This document shows, piece by piece, positions 5,067-12,873 of a stretch of 13,815 nt of DNA. Position 1 is the stretch's first letter. Every line of letters starts with the position of its first letter. The notes under the pieces are model-generated. The model was not told where the DNA came from, did not search any database, and saw only the letters and a program-made list of their open reading frames with translations. Position numbers and translations under genes: made by a program. The stretch is from Granulosicoccus sp964437945. Lineage in GTDB: Bacteria; Pseudomonadota; Gammaproteobacteria; Granulosicoccales; Granulosicoccaceae. Location of the stretch: contig CAYTJF010000163.1 of assembly GCA_964437945.1 (NCBI GenBank), forward strand, positions 1 through 13,815, given 5' to 3'.

Positions 5067-8000
5067 AGTGACTCCTGATGGATATCTTGCAAACGATAGA
5101 CAGGCCCATTTGCAGGCACGTTAACGGCTGAACAGATCGCCGCTGCACCGGCCAATGTGGTCGTGTACGGTATTTTACGCGCTAATGCCGCTTGACGAAT
5201 ATAGAACGAATCTGAAATGGCTCTACTGCCCTCTGTCGTGTTGATTATCAGATCGATTGTACCGTTCTTGATATCGTCCAGTACGTGCGGTTGTCCCTGT
5301 TGTACTTTGTTAACCGCAGTACAGCTCAATCCGGCCTGCGTTAAAGTTTCGCACGTACCGCGTGTGCACACCAGCGCAAATCCTGTCGCCAATAGATCAG
5401 ACGCGATCTGTACCAATCCCGGTTTATCTTGATCACGCACACTCAAAAAGGCACGACCACTAATGGGCAGCCGGCCTGACGCACCCAGTGTGGCTTTCAG
5501 GAATGCCTCACCAAAAGTTTTGCCGCTGCCCATCACTTCACCGGTGGATTTCATTTCAGGACCTAGCAATATATCAACACCCTGGAATTTGGCAAACGGA
5601 AATACGGATTCCTTCACGCTGTAGTAGGCCGGGCGCGGCAGTGCATCGATACCCTGCTGTTTCAGGCTCTGGCCTGACATACAACGCGCAGCTATTTTCG
5701 CCAATTGTACACCTGTAGCCTTCGATACGAACGGTACGGTTCGAGACGCACGTGGATTCACTTCCAGCACAAAGATGTCATCACCCTTGATGGCAAACTG
5801 CGTATTCATCAGGCCAATAACCTTCAAAGCCTTTCCCATTTGCTCAACTTGTATACTCAGCGCCTGGCACTGCGCGTCGGTCAGCGAATGCGGTGGTAGT
5901 GAACAAGCCGAATCGCCTGAGTGAATACCAGCCTCTTCAATGTGCTCCATGATACCGCCGATCATTACCTGCTCACCATCACAAATGGCGTCAACGTCGA
6001 CTTCGACTGCATCGTTAAGAAATCGATCAAGTAATACAGGCGAGTCATTAGACACGCTAACCGCTTCACTCATATAACGCAGCAACTCACTTTCGTTATG
6101 CACAATTTCCATAGCTCGACCGCCGAGTACATAGCTTGGTCGCACAACCAGCGGATACCCAATCTCATTTGCCGACGCTATCGCTTGTTCCGGTGTGCGT
6201 GCGGTGCGATTAGGCGGTTGTTGTAAATTCAAGTCATGCAACAGTCGCTGAAATCGTTCACGATCTTCTGCCAGATCGATTGAGTCGGGGGTTGTACCAA
6301 TAATAGGAGCGCCAGCGGCCTCTAATGCTTCAGCCAACTTCAACGGTGTTTGTCCACCGTACTGGACGATAACGCCTTTCGGTTTCTCCAACTCTATAAT
6401 TGACAGTGCATCTTCAAGTGTCAATGGTTCAAAGTACAAACGATCGGATGTGTCATAGTCTGTAGACACCGTTTCCGGATTGCAGTTGACCATAATGGTT
6501 TCATAACCATCATCACGTAGGGCTAGTGCTGCGTGAACACAACAGTAATCAAATTCAATACCCTGCCCTATACGATTTGGTCCGCCACCAAGCACGATGA
6601 TCTTGTTTTTATCAGTGGGCTCAGCCTCACACACTTGCTCGTAGGTCGAGTACATGTAGGCTGTGCTGGTAGCAAATTCAGCGGCGCAAGAGTCGACCCG
6701 TTTGTAAACCGGTTTAATACCAAGCGACAATCGATGTTCACGCACACTGGTTTCGGTCACGTTCATCAGTATGGCCATTCGTGCATCAGATATACCGTCG
6801 CGCTTGTAGGTGAACATATCGGCTGCGTTTATGCCAGTGAGCTCAATGGAACGCAAGCTCTCCTCGCGAACCACCAGTTCTTGCAGCTGAGATAAAAACC
6901 ACGGGTCGATATGACACTGATCAAATACCTGTTCAATCGATTGACCGTCACGAAACGCTTCTGCAACATACCACAGCCGGCGATCTTTCGCGGCACGCAA
7001 TTCTTGTTCAATGGTTTCGGTTCGCTCAGCCGCACTCATTCCCGCAGGCAGTATCTCATCCAGACCACTAACCCCAATTTCCAGTCCACGAAGGGCTTTT
7101 TGTAACGACTCTTTAAACGTTCTACCAATCGCCATTACTTCACCGACCGATTTCATTTGTGTGGTCAGTTGATCATCAGCCTTCGGGAATTTTTCAAAGG
7201 TAAAACGCGGCACTTTGGTTACGACATAGTCAATACTCGGTTCGAACGATGCCGGTGTTAGCCCACCGGTTATCTCGTTACGCAGCTCATTCAATGTGTA
7301 TCCGACAGCCAACTTGGCTGCAATGCGTGCAATCGGAAATCCAGTTGCTTTTGACGCTAACGCCGACGAGCGAGATACGCGCGGGTTCATCTCGATAATA
7401 ATCATCGCACCATTATTCGGGTTAATGGCAAATTGAACATTGGAGCCGCCGGTATCTACACCAATTTTTCGCAATACATCTATCGATGCGTTGCGCATCA
7501 ATTGGTACTCCTTGTCTGTCAGGGTTTGTGCCGGGGCAACTGTTATTGAGTCGCCAGTGTGGATACCCATCGGATCCAGGTTTTCAATAGCACAAATGAT
7601 AATGACATTATCCGCGCTGTCTCGCACTACCTCCATCTCAAACTCTTTCCAACCCAGCACAGACTCCTCGATCAGGATTTCTGTGGTGGGTGACAGACTC
7701 AAACCACGGGAGCATATATCGTTGAACTGATCCTGGTTGTAAGCGATGCCACCACCACTGCCACCCATGGTAAAAGAGGGGCGAATAATGCACGGGAATC
7801 CGATGTCGCTCGCCGCTCGTTCAGCATCATCCATGTTGTGGGCAATCATTGCCCGTGGTGTGGACAAACCAATGTCGTTCATGGCCACGCGAAACTGATC
7901 TCGATCTTCCGCCATGTCAATCGCTTTTGGCGTAGCACCAATCATTTCTACCTTGTGCTTTTCCAAAACGCCTTCACGGACAAGATCGAGTGCGCAATTG

Positions 8001-8287
8001 AGTGCGGTTTGTCCACCCATAGTAGGTAATAGTGCGTCAGGCTTTTCACGTTCAATAATACGTTCAACAACTTGCCAATCAATCGGCTCAATATAAATCG
8101 CATCTGCCATGTCCGGGTCGGTCATGATGGTTGCTGGATTGGAATTAACCAGAATAATACGATACCCCTCCTCTCTGAGGGCCTTGCACGCCTGCGCTCC
8201 TGAGTAGTCAAACTCGCACGCTTGGCCGATGATGATCGGACCAGCACCAATAATCAGGATGCTTTTTAGGTCGTTACGTTTTGGCAT
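5063..8287 (-). CDS. carB: Carbamoyl-phosphate synthase large subunit
   Basis: Makes carbamoyl phosphate from bicarbonate, two ATP and ammonia channelled from CarA, feeding pyrimidine and arginine synthesis. At 1074 residues it matches E. coli CarB (1073). It shows the expected duplicated architecture. The carboxyphosphate half (about 1-400) starts ILIIGAGPIIIGQACEFDYS and contains EMNPRVSRSSALASKATG. An oligomerisation region (about 400-555) follows. The carbamoyl-phosphate half (about 556-935) starts IIVLGGGPNRIGQGIEFDY and contains EVNPRASRTVPFVSKATG. A C-terminal MGS-like allosteric domain (about 936-1074) includes the region around NKVQQGQPHVLDDI and INTTEG. The ATG start lacks a clear Shine-Dalgarno, but a TAA stop lies three codons upstream in frame, so it cannot be extended. 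The gene follows carA after 55 bases and overlaps greA by 4. Confidence 0.98.
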   Translation of the reverse strand: MPKRNDLKSILIIGAGPIIIGQACEFDYSGAQACKALREEGYRIILVNSNPATIMTDPDMADAIYIEPIDWQVVERIIEREKPDALLPTMGGQTALNCALDLVREGVLEKHKVEMIGATPKAIDMAEDRDQFRVAMNDIGLSTPRAMIAHNMDDAERAASDIGFPCIIRPSFTMGGSGGGIAYNQDQFNDICSRGLSLSPTTEILIEESVLGWKEFEMEVVRDSADNVIIICAIENLDPMGIHTGDSITVAPAQTLTDKEYQLMRNASIDVLRKIGVDTGGSNVQFAINPNNGAMIIIEMNPRVSRSSALASKATGFPIARIAAKLAVGYTLNELRNEITGGLTPASFEPSIDYVVTKVPRFTFEKFPKADDQLTTQMKSVGEVMAIGRTFKESLQKALRGLEIGVSGLDEILPAGMSAAERTETIEQELRAAKDRRLWYVAEAFRDGQSIEQVFDQCHIDPWFLSQLQELVVREESLRSIELTGINAADMFTYKRDGISDARMAILMNVTETSVREHRLSLGIKPVYKRVDSCAAEFATSTAYMYSTYEQVCEAEPTDKNKIIVLGGGPNRIGQGIEFDYCCVHAALALRDDGYETIMVNCNPETVSTDYDTSDRLYFEPLTLEDALSIIELEKPKGVIVQYGGQTPLKLAEALEAAGAPIIGTTPDSIDLAEDRERFQRLLHDLNLQQPPNRTARTPEQAIASANEIGYPLVVRPSYVLGGRAMEIVHNESELLRYMSEAVSVSNDSPVLLDRFLNDAVEVDVDAICDGEQVMIGGIMEHIEEAGIHSGDSACSLPPHSLTDAQCQALSIQVEQMGKALKVIGLMNTQFAIKGDDIFVLEVNPRASRTVPFVSKATGVQLAKIAARCMSGQSLKQQGIDALPRPAYYSVKESVFPFAKFQGVDILLGPEMKSTGEVMGSGKTFGEAFLKATLGASGRLPISGRAFLSVRDQDKPGLVQIASDLLATGFALVCTRGTCETLTQAGLSCTAVNKVQQGQPHVLDDIKNGTIDLIINTTEGSRAISDSFYIRQAALARKIPYTTTLAGAAAICSAVNVPANGPVYRLQDIHQESL

Positions 8288-8342
8288 TGATATTTATAGG
8301 ATATTAAGAGTTAGTCTCGTGGTTGGCATCAAACCCGATAAT

Positions 8343-9524
8343 TCAAACAGTTGGCATCATTGCAACAAACTGATCGAACAGCGATGCAACATCATGCGGC
8401 CCGGGGCTGGCTTCAGGATGACCTTGAATACTGAACGCCGGTACGTCGAGTCTGCGAATACCTTGCAGGGAATTATCGAACAAAGACAAATGTGTTATCG
8501 CCAGGTTTTCATTCAATGATTCAGCATCGACCGCGAAGCCATGGTTCTGACTGGAGATCATTACGCGTCCGGTCGCGGTATCCTGCACAGGATGGTTGGC
8601 ACCGTGATGACCAAATTTCATTTTGATGGTTTTCGCACCCGATGCGAGTGCCAATAGCTGGTGGCCAAGACAAATACCAAAGGTCGGCAGCTTGTCTTTT
8701 AGGAGAGCTTGTATCGTTTCAATTGCGTACGCACAGGGCTCAGGGTCGCCTGGACCATTCGACAGGAACAGCCCAGTTGGTACCAGGGCACGTATTTCAT
8801 CAGCTTGGGTGGTCGCCGGCACCACGGTCACTTTACAACCGCGGTCGACCAGTAAGCGCAAAATGTTCTGCTTCACACCGAAGTCCATCGCTACCACATG
8901 GTATTTGGACGTTGTTACACTCGTGGTTCTACCAGCCAATGACCAGCTACCCTCCGTCCATTCATAGTTTTGCGAACAAGTGACTTCTTTTGCCAAGTCC
9001 ATCCCCGCAAGCCCTGGGAATGCCTTTGCATTTGCCAACGCTGCATCCAATGCGTTCGAATTCATCGCGGCGATATCCGCGGTTTTCCCATTGGTTAACG
9101 CAGCATCTACGGTAGCGTTGCCTGTGACAATGCAACCGGCCTGCGCGCCGTGCTCTCGTAAATGCCGTGTCAATGCGCGTGTATCAATATCGCTAATAGC
9201 CACCGTGTTATTGGCAACCAGATAATCAGACAAATTTGAGCTGGCACGAAAGTTACTGTGCCGGGACGGCAAGTCGCGAATGATCAGACCCGATGCGTGA
9301 ACAGAAGATGACTCAACATCCTCTTCATTGGTTCCTGTACTGCCAATGTGAGGATAGGTCAGCGTAACAATCTGGCGAGCGTATGAAGGATCGGTCAGAA
9401 TTTCCTGGTAGCCAGTCATTGCAGTGTTGAACACCACCTCACCGGTGGTTTGTCCATGCGCGCCAAAAGAGGTGCCGTGGAAGCTTGCTCCGTCGGCAAG
9501 TAGCAGCGTGGCTGGCGTGTGCAA
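8343..9524 (-). CDS. carA: Carbamoyl-phosphate synthase small (glutaminase) subunit
   Basis: Glutamine amidotransferase subunit that hydrolyses glutamine and passes ammonia to CarB. With the TTG start at 9524 the product is 393 residues and begins MHTPATLLLADGASFHG, which lines up with the usual CarA N-terminus. The class I amidotransferase triad is present: Cys285 in FGICLGHQ, His369 and Glu371 in QGHPEASPGPH. GEVVFNTAMTGYQEILTDPS and LSNGPGDPEPC are also typical. Around residues 140-170 the protein has an Ala-rich stretch in which DAAL-N-K occurs twice, about 15 residues longer than E. coli CarA at that place. The frame is open for 23 more codons to a TTG at 9593, but those residues (KRFSFLVVVSAAYG) have no counterpart in CarA. 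GGGA lies 8 bases before the chosen TTG. Confidence 0.9.
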   Translation of the reverse strand: MHTPATLLLADGASFHGTSFGAHGQTTGEVVFNTAMTGYQEILTDPSYARQIVTLTYPHIGSTGTNEEDVESSSVHASGLIIRDLPSRHSNFRASSNLSDYLVANNTVAISDIDTRALTRHLREHGAQAGCIVTGNATVDAALTNGKTADIAAMNSNALDAALANAKAFPGLAGMDLAKEVTCSQNYEWTEGSWSLAGRTTSVTTSKYHVVAMDFGVKQNILRLLVDRGCKVTVVPATTQADEIRALVPTGLFLSNGPGDPEPCAYAIETIQALLKDKLPTFGICLGHQLLALASGAKTIKMKFGHHGANHPVQDTATGRVMISSQNHGFAVDAESLNENLAITHLSLFDNSLQGIRRLDVPAFSIQGHPEASPGPHDVASLFDQFVAMMPTV

Positions 9525-9703
9525 AAGTAGTTTCCCGTAAGCAGCAGATACGACAACGAGAAAAGAGAACCGTTTGGTCCACTTTGCCCGCAAGGAGTTT
9601 ACGGGGGAGTATGTTACTTGTTGGAGCTTTGGCTTGTCTACTAGCAGAAGTTGACGACAGTGCGCCTGGGGTTAAATCTAACTAATATGTGACTGAAATT
9701 CGA
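9525..9703 (-). other. carA leader region with two small stem-loops
   Basis: These 179 bases between the MBL-fold gene and carA could contain a promoter and a control region. On the minus strand, CCCG and CGGG pair (plus-strand 9587-9590 with 9602-9605) around an 11-base loop. GGACC and GGTTC then pair (9567-9580, loop AAAC, one G-U), followed by the T-rich TCTTTTCTCGTTGTCG. carAB leaders in some bacteria carry pyrimidine-responsive or arginine-responsive control. The second stem plus T-rich tract would suit an attenuator, but both stems are short. No ArgR or PurR box was recognised with confidence. Confidence 0.25.
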
Positions 9704-10714
9704 TTAGCCTAAGGCTCGAAAATAGGTAACGCCGTCGCGCTCTGTTTGCTGTATCAGAGACTGGTTTTCCAGATAGCTCAAGTGAGCAAGCGTTTCACCA
9801 AGCGCAAATGAGAGTTGCTGATGATCGAGCTTTCGCCTAAAAAGCAGGCTGAAGAGGTCTGCTGCGCATCGCCAGGTGCCCAATGCCTGCTCAATTTCAT
9901 TCAAACGCAGTCGATGATGCTCGATCAGATATGCGATGCGTTTATGCAAGCCAGTGAACGGTAATCCGTGAGATGGCAGCACAAGTGTTTCTTCAGGCAG
10001 CACTTTCAGTCTTTCCAGACACGCAAGAAAGCTCTTCAACGGATTAGGGTCTTTAGCATAAGGCATAAGACTGATATTAGGTGTGATTGATGGCAGCACC
10101 TGATCGGCGGCTATTAATAACTTATCGGTTTTACAGAACAGCATGAGCATGTCTGGTGAATGGCCTTGACCACACATAACTTCAAATTGTCGTCCACCAA
10201 ACTCTATGTTGTCGCCGGCGCTCAGAAATGCACATTGAGTTGGTGGCGGCACTGTTTTGGCGGTGTAGGTGTTACCTGCTGCGTTTACGGCGTCTATGTA
10301 CTCTTGAGCTACGCCATGTTGGGAGTACCATTGAGCATAAAATTGCTGATAGTCGCTCGTGGATATTGCGTTGAGTCTTTCTACAATTTCCCACTCAATC
10401 TCACTACTCAACACATGCGTGCCGTGCTCGGCAAACCAGCCGGCCAAGCCACTATGGTCGGGGTGAAAATGGGTTACCAGCAATTTCTCTGGCCAGCCCG
10501 TGTCTTTGATGATGTTGTTCCAGCACTCGAGTGATGTCGGAGTGTTTAGGCCAGAGTCAATCACGCAGGTGTTACTTTCATCGTGTAAAAACCAGCAATT
10601 TACATGATCGAGCGCAAACGGCAATGGGAGTCGAATCCACTCTATGCCAGGAATAATTTCAGTTCGAACGCCAGGTGCTGGCGCATCGGTAAAAGCGAAA
10701 GACAGATCGCTCAT
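9704..10714 (-). CDS. MBL-fold metallo-hydrolase with C-terminal helical region
   Basis: A 336-residue metallo-beta-lactamase-fold hydrolase. The binuclear metal site is complete: THFHPDHSG gives His82, His84, Asp86 and His87; then GQGHSPD (His185), AADQVL (Asp204) and PSHG (His249). About 85 residues after the last ligand form a helical tail (EHHRLRLNEIEQALG, then QLSFALGETLAHLSYL and a beta-hairpin-like ending). This resembles the winged-helix extension of LACTB2-like MBL hydrolases, which include ribonucleases and thioesterases. No signal peptide is visible, so it is probably cytoplasmic. Its ATG overlaps the parE stop by ATGA (10711-10714), implying coupled translation. The substrate cannot be named from sequence; a hydrolase of thioesters or RNA is the likely range. 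Confidence 0.85.
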   Translation of the reverse strand: MSDLSFAFTDAPAPGVRTEIIPGIEWIRLPLPFALDHVNCWFLHDESNTCVIDSGLNTPTSLECWNNIIKDTGWPEKLLVTHFHPDHSGLAGWFAEHGTHVLSSEIEWEIVERLNAISTSDYQQFYAQWYSQHGVAQEYIDAVNAAGNTYTAKTVPPPTQCAFLSAGDNIEFGGRQFEVMCGQGHSPDMLMLFCKTDKLLIAADQVLPSITPNISLMPYAKDPNPLKSFLACLERLKVLPEETLVLPSHGLPFTGLHKRIAYLIEHHRLRLNEIEQALGTWRCAADLFSLLFRRKLDHQQLSFALGETLAHLSYLENQSLIQQTERDGVTYFRALG

Positions 10715-12597
10715 ACGTCAGCCAAATCACCTTTTTTCTCAAGCCATTTTTTACGATCAGTGGCGCGTTTTTTTGCCAGCAGCATATCCATGATTTTGTT
10801 GGTGTCGTCGCCATCAGCCACAGTTAATCGAATCAGACGCCGTGTATCTGGAGCGACTGACGTTTCGCGCAGCTGCAAGGGATTCATTTCTCCCAGACCT
10901 TTAAAGCGAGTAATGCTGACTTTGCCCTTTTTCTTCTCAGCTTCAATGCGATCGAGTATGGCTTGGCGCTCCGGCTCATCTACCGCGTAGAACACTTCTT
11001 TTGCCACATCGATTCGGTACAGTGGAGGCATGGCAACGTACACGTGGCCGGCCGCAACCAGTGTACGAAAATGCCGCACAAACAAGGCACACAACAAGGT
11101 TGCTATGTGAGCACCATCCGAATCAGCATCGGCCAGGATACAAATCTTGCCATAGCGAAGACCCGATAAATTCGAGGAGCCTGGTTCCATACCGATGGCC
11201 ACAGATATATCGTGCACCTCCTGCGAGCTGAGAATTTGCGAGACATCCGTTTCCCATGTATTTAGAATTTTTCCGCGCAATGGCATAACTGCCTGATACT
11301 CACGATCGCGCGCTTGCTTGGCAGATCCACCGGCCGAATCCCCTTCCACCAAAAAAAGCTCGGTGCGTTCAAGGTCTGTTGAAGCGCAATCGGCTAACTT
11401 GCCTGGCAAGGCTGGACCGGTAGTCACCTTTTTGCGAACCACTTTCTTGCCGGCACGAGTGCGCATCTGGGCACTGGCTATGACCATTGCGGCAATTTGA
11501 TCGCCAGTTTCGGGATGCTGATTCAACCACTGCGCTGTATCGTCTTTAACCACACCGGCCACGAACATAGCGGATTCTCGAGATGACAGTCGTTCTTTGG
11601 TTTGTCCGGAAAACTGCGGGTCTTCCATCTTGACCGACAACACAAAGCTGACTTTGTCCCACACATCTTCCGGGGTAATCTTAACGCCACGAGGTACTAA
11701 ACTACGAAAGTCACAGAACTCTCGAAGGGCATCCGTTAATCCGGTGCGCAATCCATTCACATGCGTACCACCCTGTGCAGTTGGCACAAGATTCACATAG
11801 CTTTCCTGAATGGCTTCACCACCTTCAGGCAACCAGACAACAGCCCACTCAGCAGCTTCAGCCTTTGCCTCCATATTGGCGGCCAGGGGTGCATCGGGCA
11901 GCCGATCAAAACCTTCAACTGAGCTAAGCAGGTAATCGACAAGGCCATCCTCATAAAGCCATTCGTCTTTATCACCGCTAACCTTATCGTGGAGTCTTAC
12001 CCGCAGCTTCGGGCACAGCACAGCCTTGGCACGCAGTAAGTGCCGTAATTTAACCAAGGAGAATTTATCCGAGTCGAAGTATTTTTTATCTGGCCAAAAG
12101 CGGATTTTCGTGCCTGTATTACGTTGACCAACTTTACCGATGGGTTTTAACTTTTTGTCGACCTTGCCACCTTTGAATGTGGCTAGAAATTCGTGACCTT
12201 TTCGCCGTATGGTAACTTCCAGTTTTTTTGATAAGGCATTCACAACCGATACGCCAACCCCGTGCAAGCCACCAGAGAACCGGTAATTGTCGTTCGAAAA
12301 TTTGCCTCCGGCATGCAAAGTGGTGAGGATGACTTCTACACCGGGTTTCTTCATTTTGGGATGCATGTCAACTGGCATGCCGCGCCCATCGTCTATCACT
12401 TCCAGCGAGCCGTCTTTATATACGGTCACTTGTATGTCTTTGGCATGACCAGCGATCGCCTCATCGACACTGTTATCGACCACTTCCTGGGCCAAATGAT
12501 TAGGTCGTTGAGTATCGGTGTACATTCCGGGGCGCTTGCGCACCGGGTCGAGGCCGCTGAGCACCTCAATGGAGGCGGCATCGTATTCTCGGCTCAT
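10711..12597 (-). CDS. parE: DNA topoisomerase IV subunit B
   Basis: ATPase subunit of topoisomerase IV, which decatenates daughter chromosomes together with ParC. At 628 residues it is close to E. coli ParE (630) and clearly shorter than GyrB, lacking the GyrB insertion in the C-terminal half. The GHKL ATPase motifs are present: QEVVDNSVDEA (Glu38, Asn42), DDGRGMPVD (69-77) and GGLHGVGVSVVNALS (109-123). The QTK loop is at 332-334. The TOPRIM domain shows EGDSAGGSA (418-426) and DADSDGAHI (490-498), giving the metal-binding Glu418, Asp490 and Asp492. PLRGKILN and RFKGLGEMN are also typical. The ATG at 12597 lies directly after the first unit of a 17-bp repeat array whose GAGAG may serve as its ribosome site. 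No parC is within the window. Confidence 0.96.
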   Translation of the reverse strand: MSREYDAASIEVLSGLDPVRKRPGMYTDTQRPNHLAQEVVDNSVDEAIAGHAKDIQVTVYKDGSLEVIDDGRGMPVDMHPKMKKPGVEVILTTLHAGGKFSNDNYRFSGGLHGVGVSVVNALSKKLEVTIRRKGHEFLATFKGGKVDKKLKPIGKVGQRNTGTKIRFWPDKKYFDSDKFSLVKLRHLLRAKAVLCPKLRVRLHDKVSGDKDEWLYEDGLVDYLLSSVEGFDRLPDAPLAANMEAKAEAAEWAVVWLPEGGEAIQESYVNLVPTAQGGTHVNGLRTGLTDALREFCDFRSLVPRGVKITPEDVWDKVSFVLSVKMEDPQFSGQTKERLSSRESAMFVAGVVKDDTAQWLNQHPETGDQIAAMVIASAQMRTRAGKKVVRKKVTTGPALPGKLADCASTDLERTELFLVEGDSAGGSAKQARDREYQAVMPLRGKILNTWETDVSQILSSQEVHDISVAIGMEPGSSNLSGLRYGKICILADADSDGAHIATLLCALFVRHFRTLVAAGHVYVAMPPLYRIDVAKEVFYAVDEPERQAILDRIEAEKKKGKVSITRFKGLGEMNPLQLRETSVAPDTRRLIRLTVADGDDTNKIMDMLLAKKRATDRKKWLEKKGDLADV

Positions 12598-12599
12598 AA

Positions 12600-12718
12600 T
12601 TCTCTCAACTTAATAATTCTCTCAACTTAATAAATCTCTCAACTTAATAAACCTCTAAACTTAATAAATCTCTCAACTTCATATATTTCTCAGCTTCATG
12701 CAATTCTCAACTTCTTTT
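12600..12718 (-). repeat. About seven degenerate tandem copies of a 17-bp unit directly upstream of parE
   Basis: Plus-strand units: TTCTCTCAACTTAATAA at 12600-12616 and again, identical, at 12617-12633; one-base variant ATCTCTCAACTTAATAA at 12634-12650; ACCTCTAAACTTAATAA at 12651-12667; ATCTCTCAACTTCATAT at 12668-12684. More diverged copies lie at 12685-12700 and 12701-12718. Copies closest to parE are the most alike, and divergence rises with distance. In parE sense the unit is TTATTAAGTTGAGAGAA, and the first unit ends 2 bases before the ATG. Every unit offers a GAGAG ribosome-site-like core, a TTGAGA (-35-like) and an AT-rich TTATTA. Confidence 0.92.
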
Positions 12719-12770
12719 AATTCGCTACTTGATTCGGGTAAGCGAAATAGCAGACATAACTGTAAAGTGT

Positions 12771-12812
12771 AGCGCAAAGACCCGCGAAACAAGCACCAAC
12801 AGCGCAAAGACC
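12771..12812. repeat. Pair of 12-bp direct repeats upstream of the thioredoxin-TPR gene
   Basis: AGCGCAAAGACC occurs at 12771-12782 and 12801-12812, 30 bases apart start to start. It lies between the parE repeat array and the divergent thioredoxin-like gene. It could be a pair of regulator sites or a chance duplication; no known operator is recognised. Confidence 0.5.
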
Positions 12813-12873
12813 TTGAAGTTCACGCGTTCAGACGACACAATTAGACCAATCCACAATCAAGAAGCACACAAGC

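Noticed and set aside
6533..6895. 120-codon plus-strand frame inside carB
   Set aside because: It lies fully within the conserved central part of carB on the other strand and shows no domain or ribosome site.
9525..9593. 23-codon N-terminal extension of CarA from a TTG at 9593
   Set aside because: The added residues have no counterpart in CarA, look like an accidental hydrophobic stretch, and the conserved N-terminus begins at the later TTG.
10160..10534. 124-codon plus-strand frame inside the MBL-fold gene
   Set aside because: It is antisense to a gene with a complete metal-binding motif set and has no recognisable protein features.
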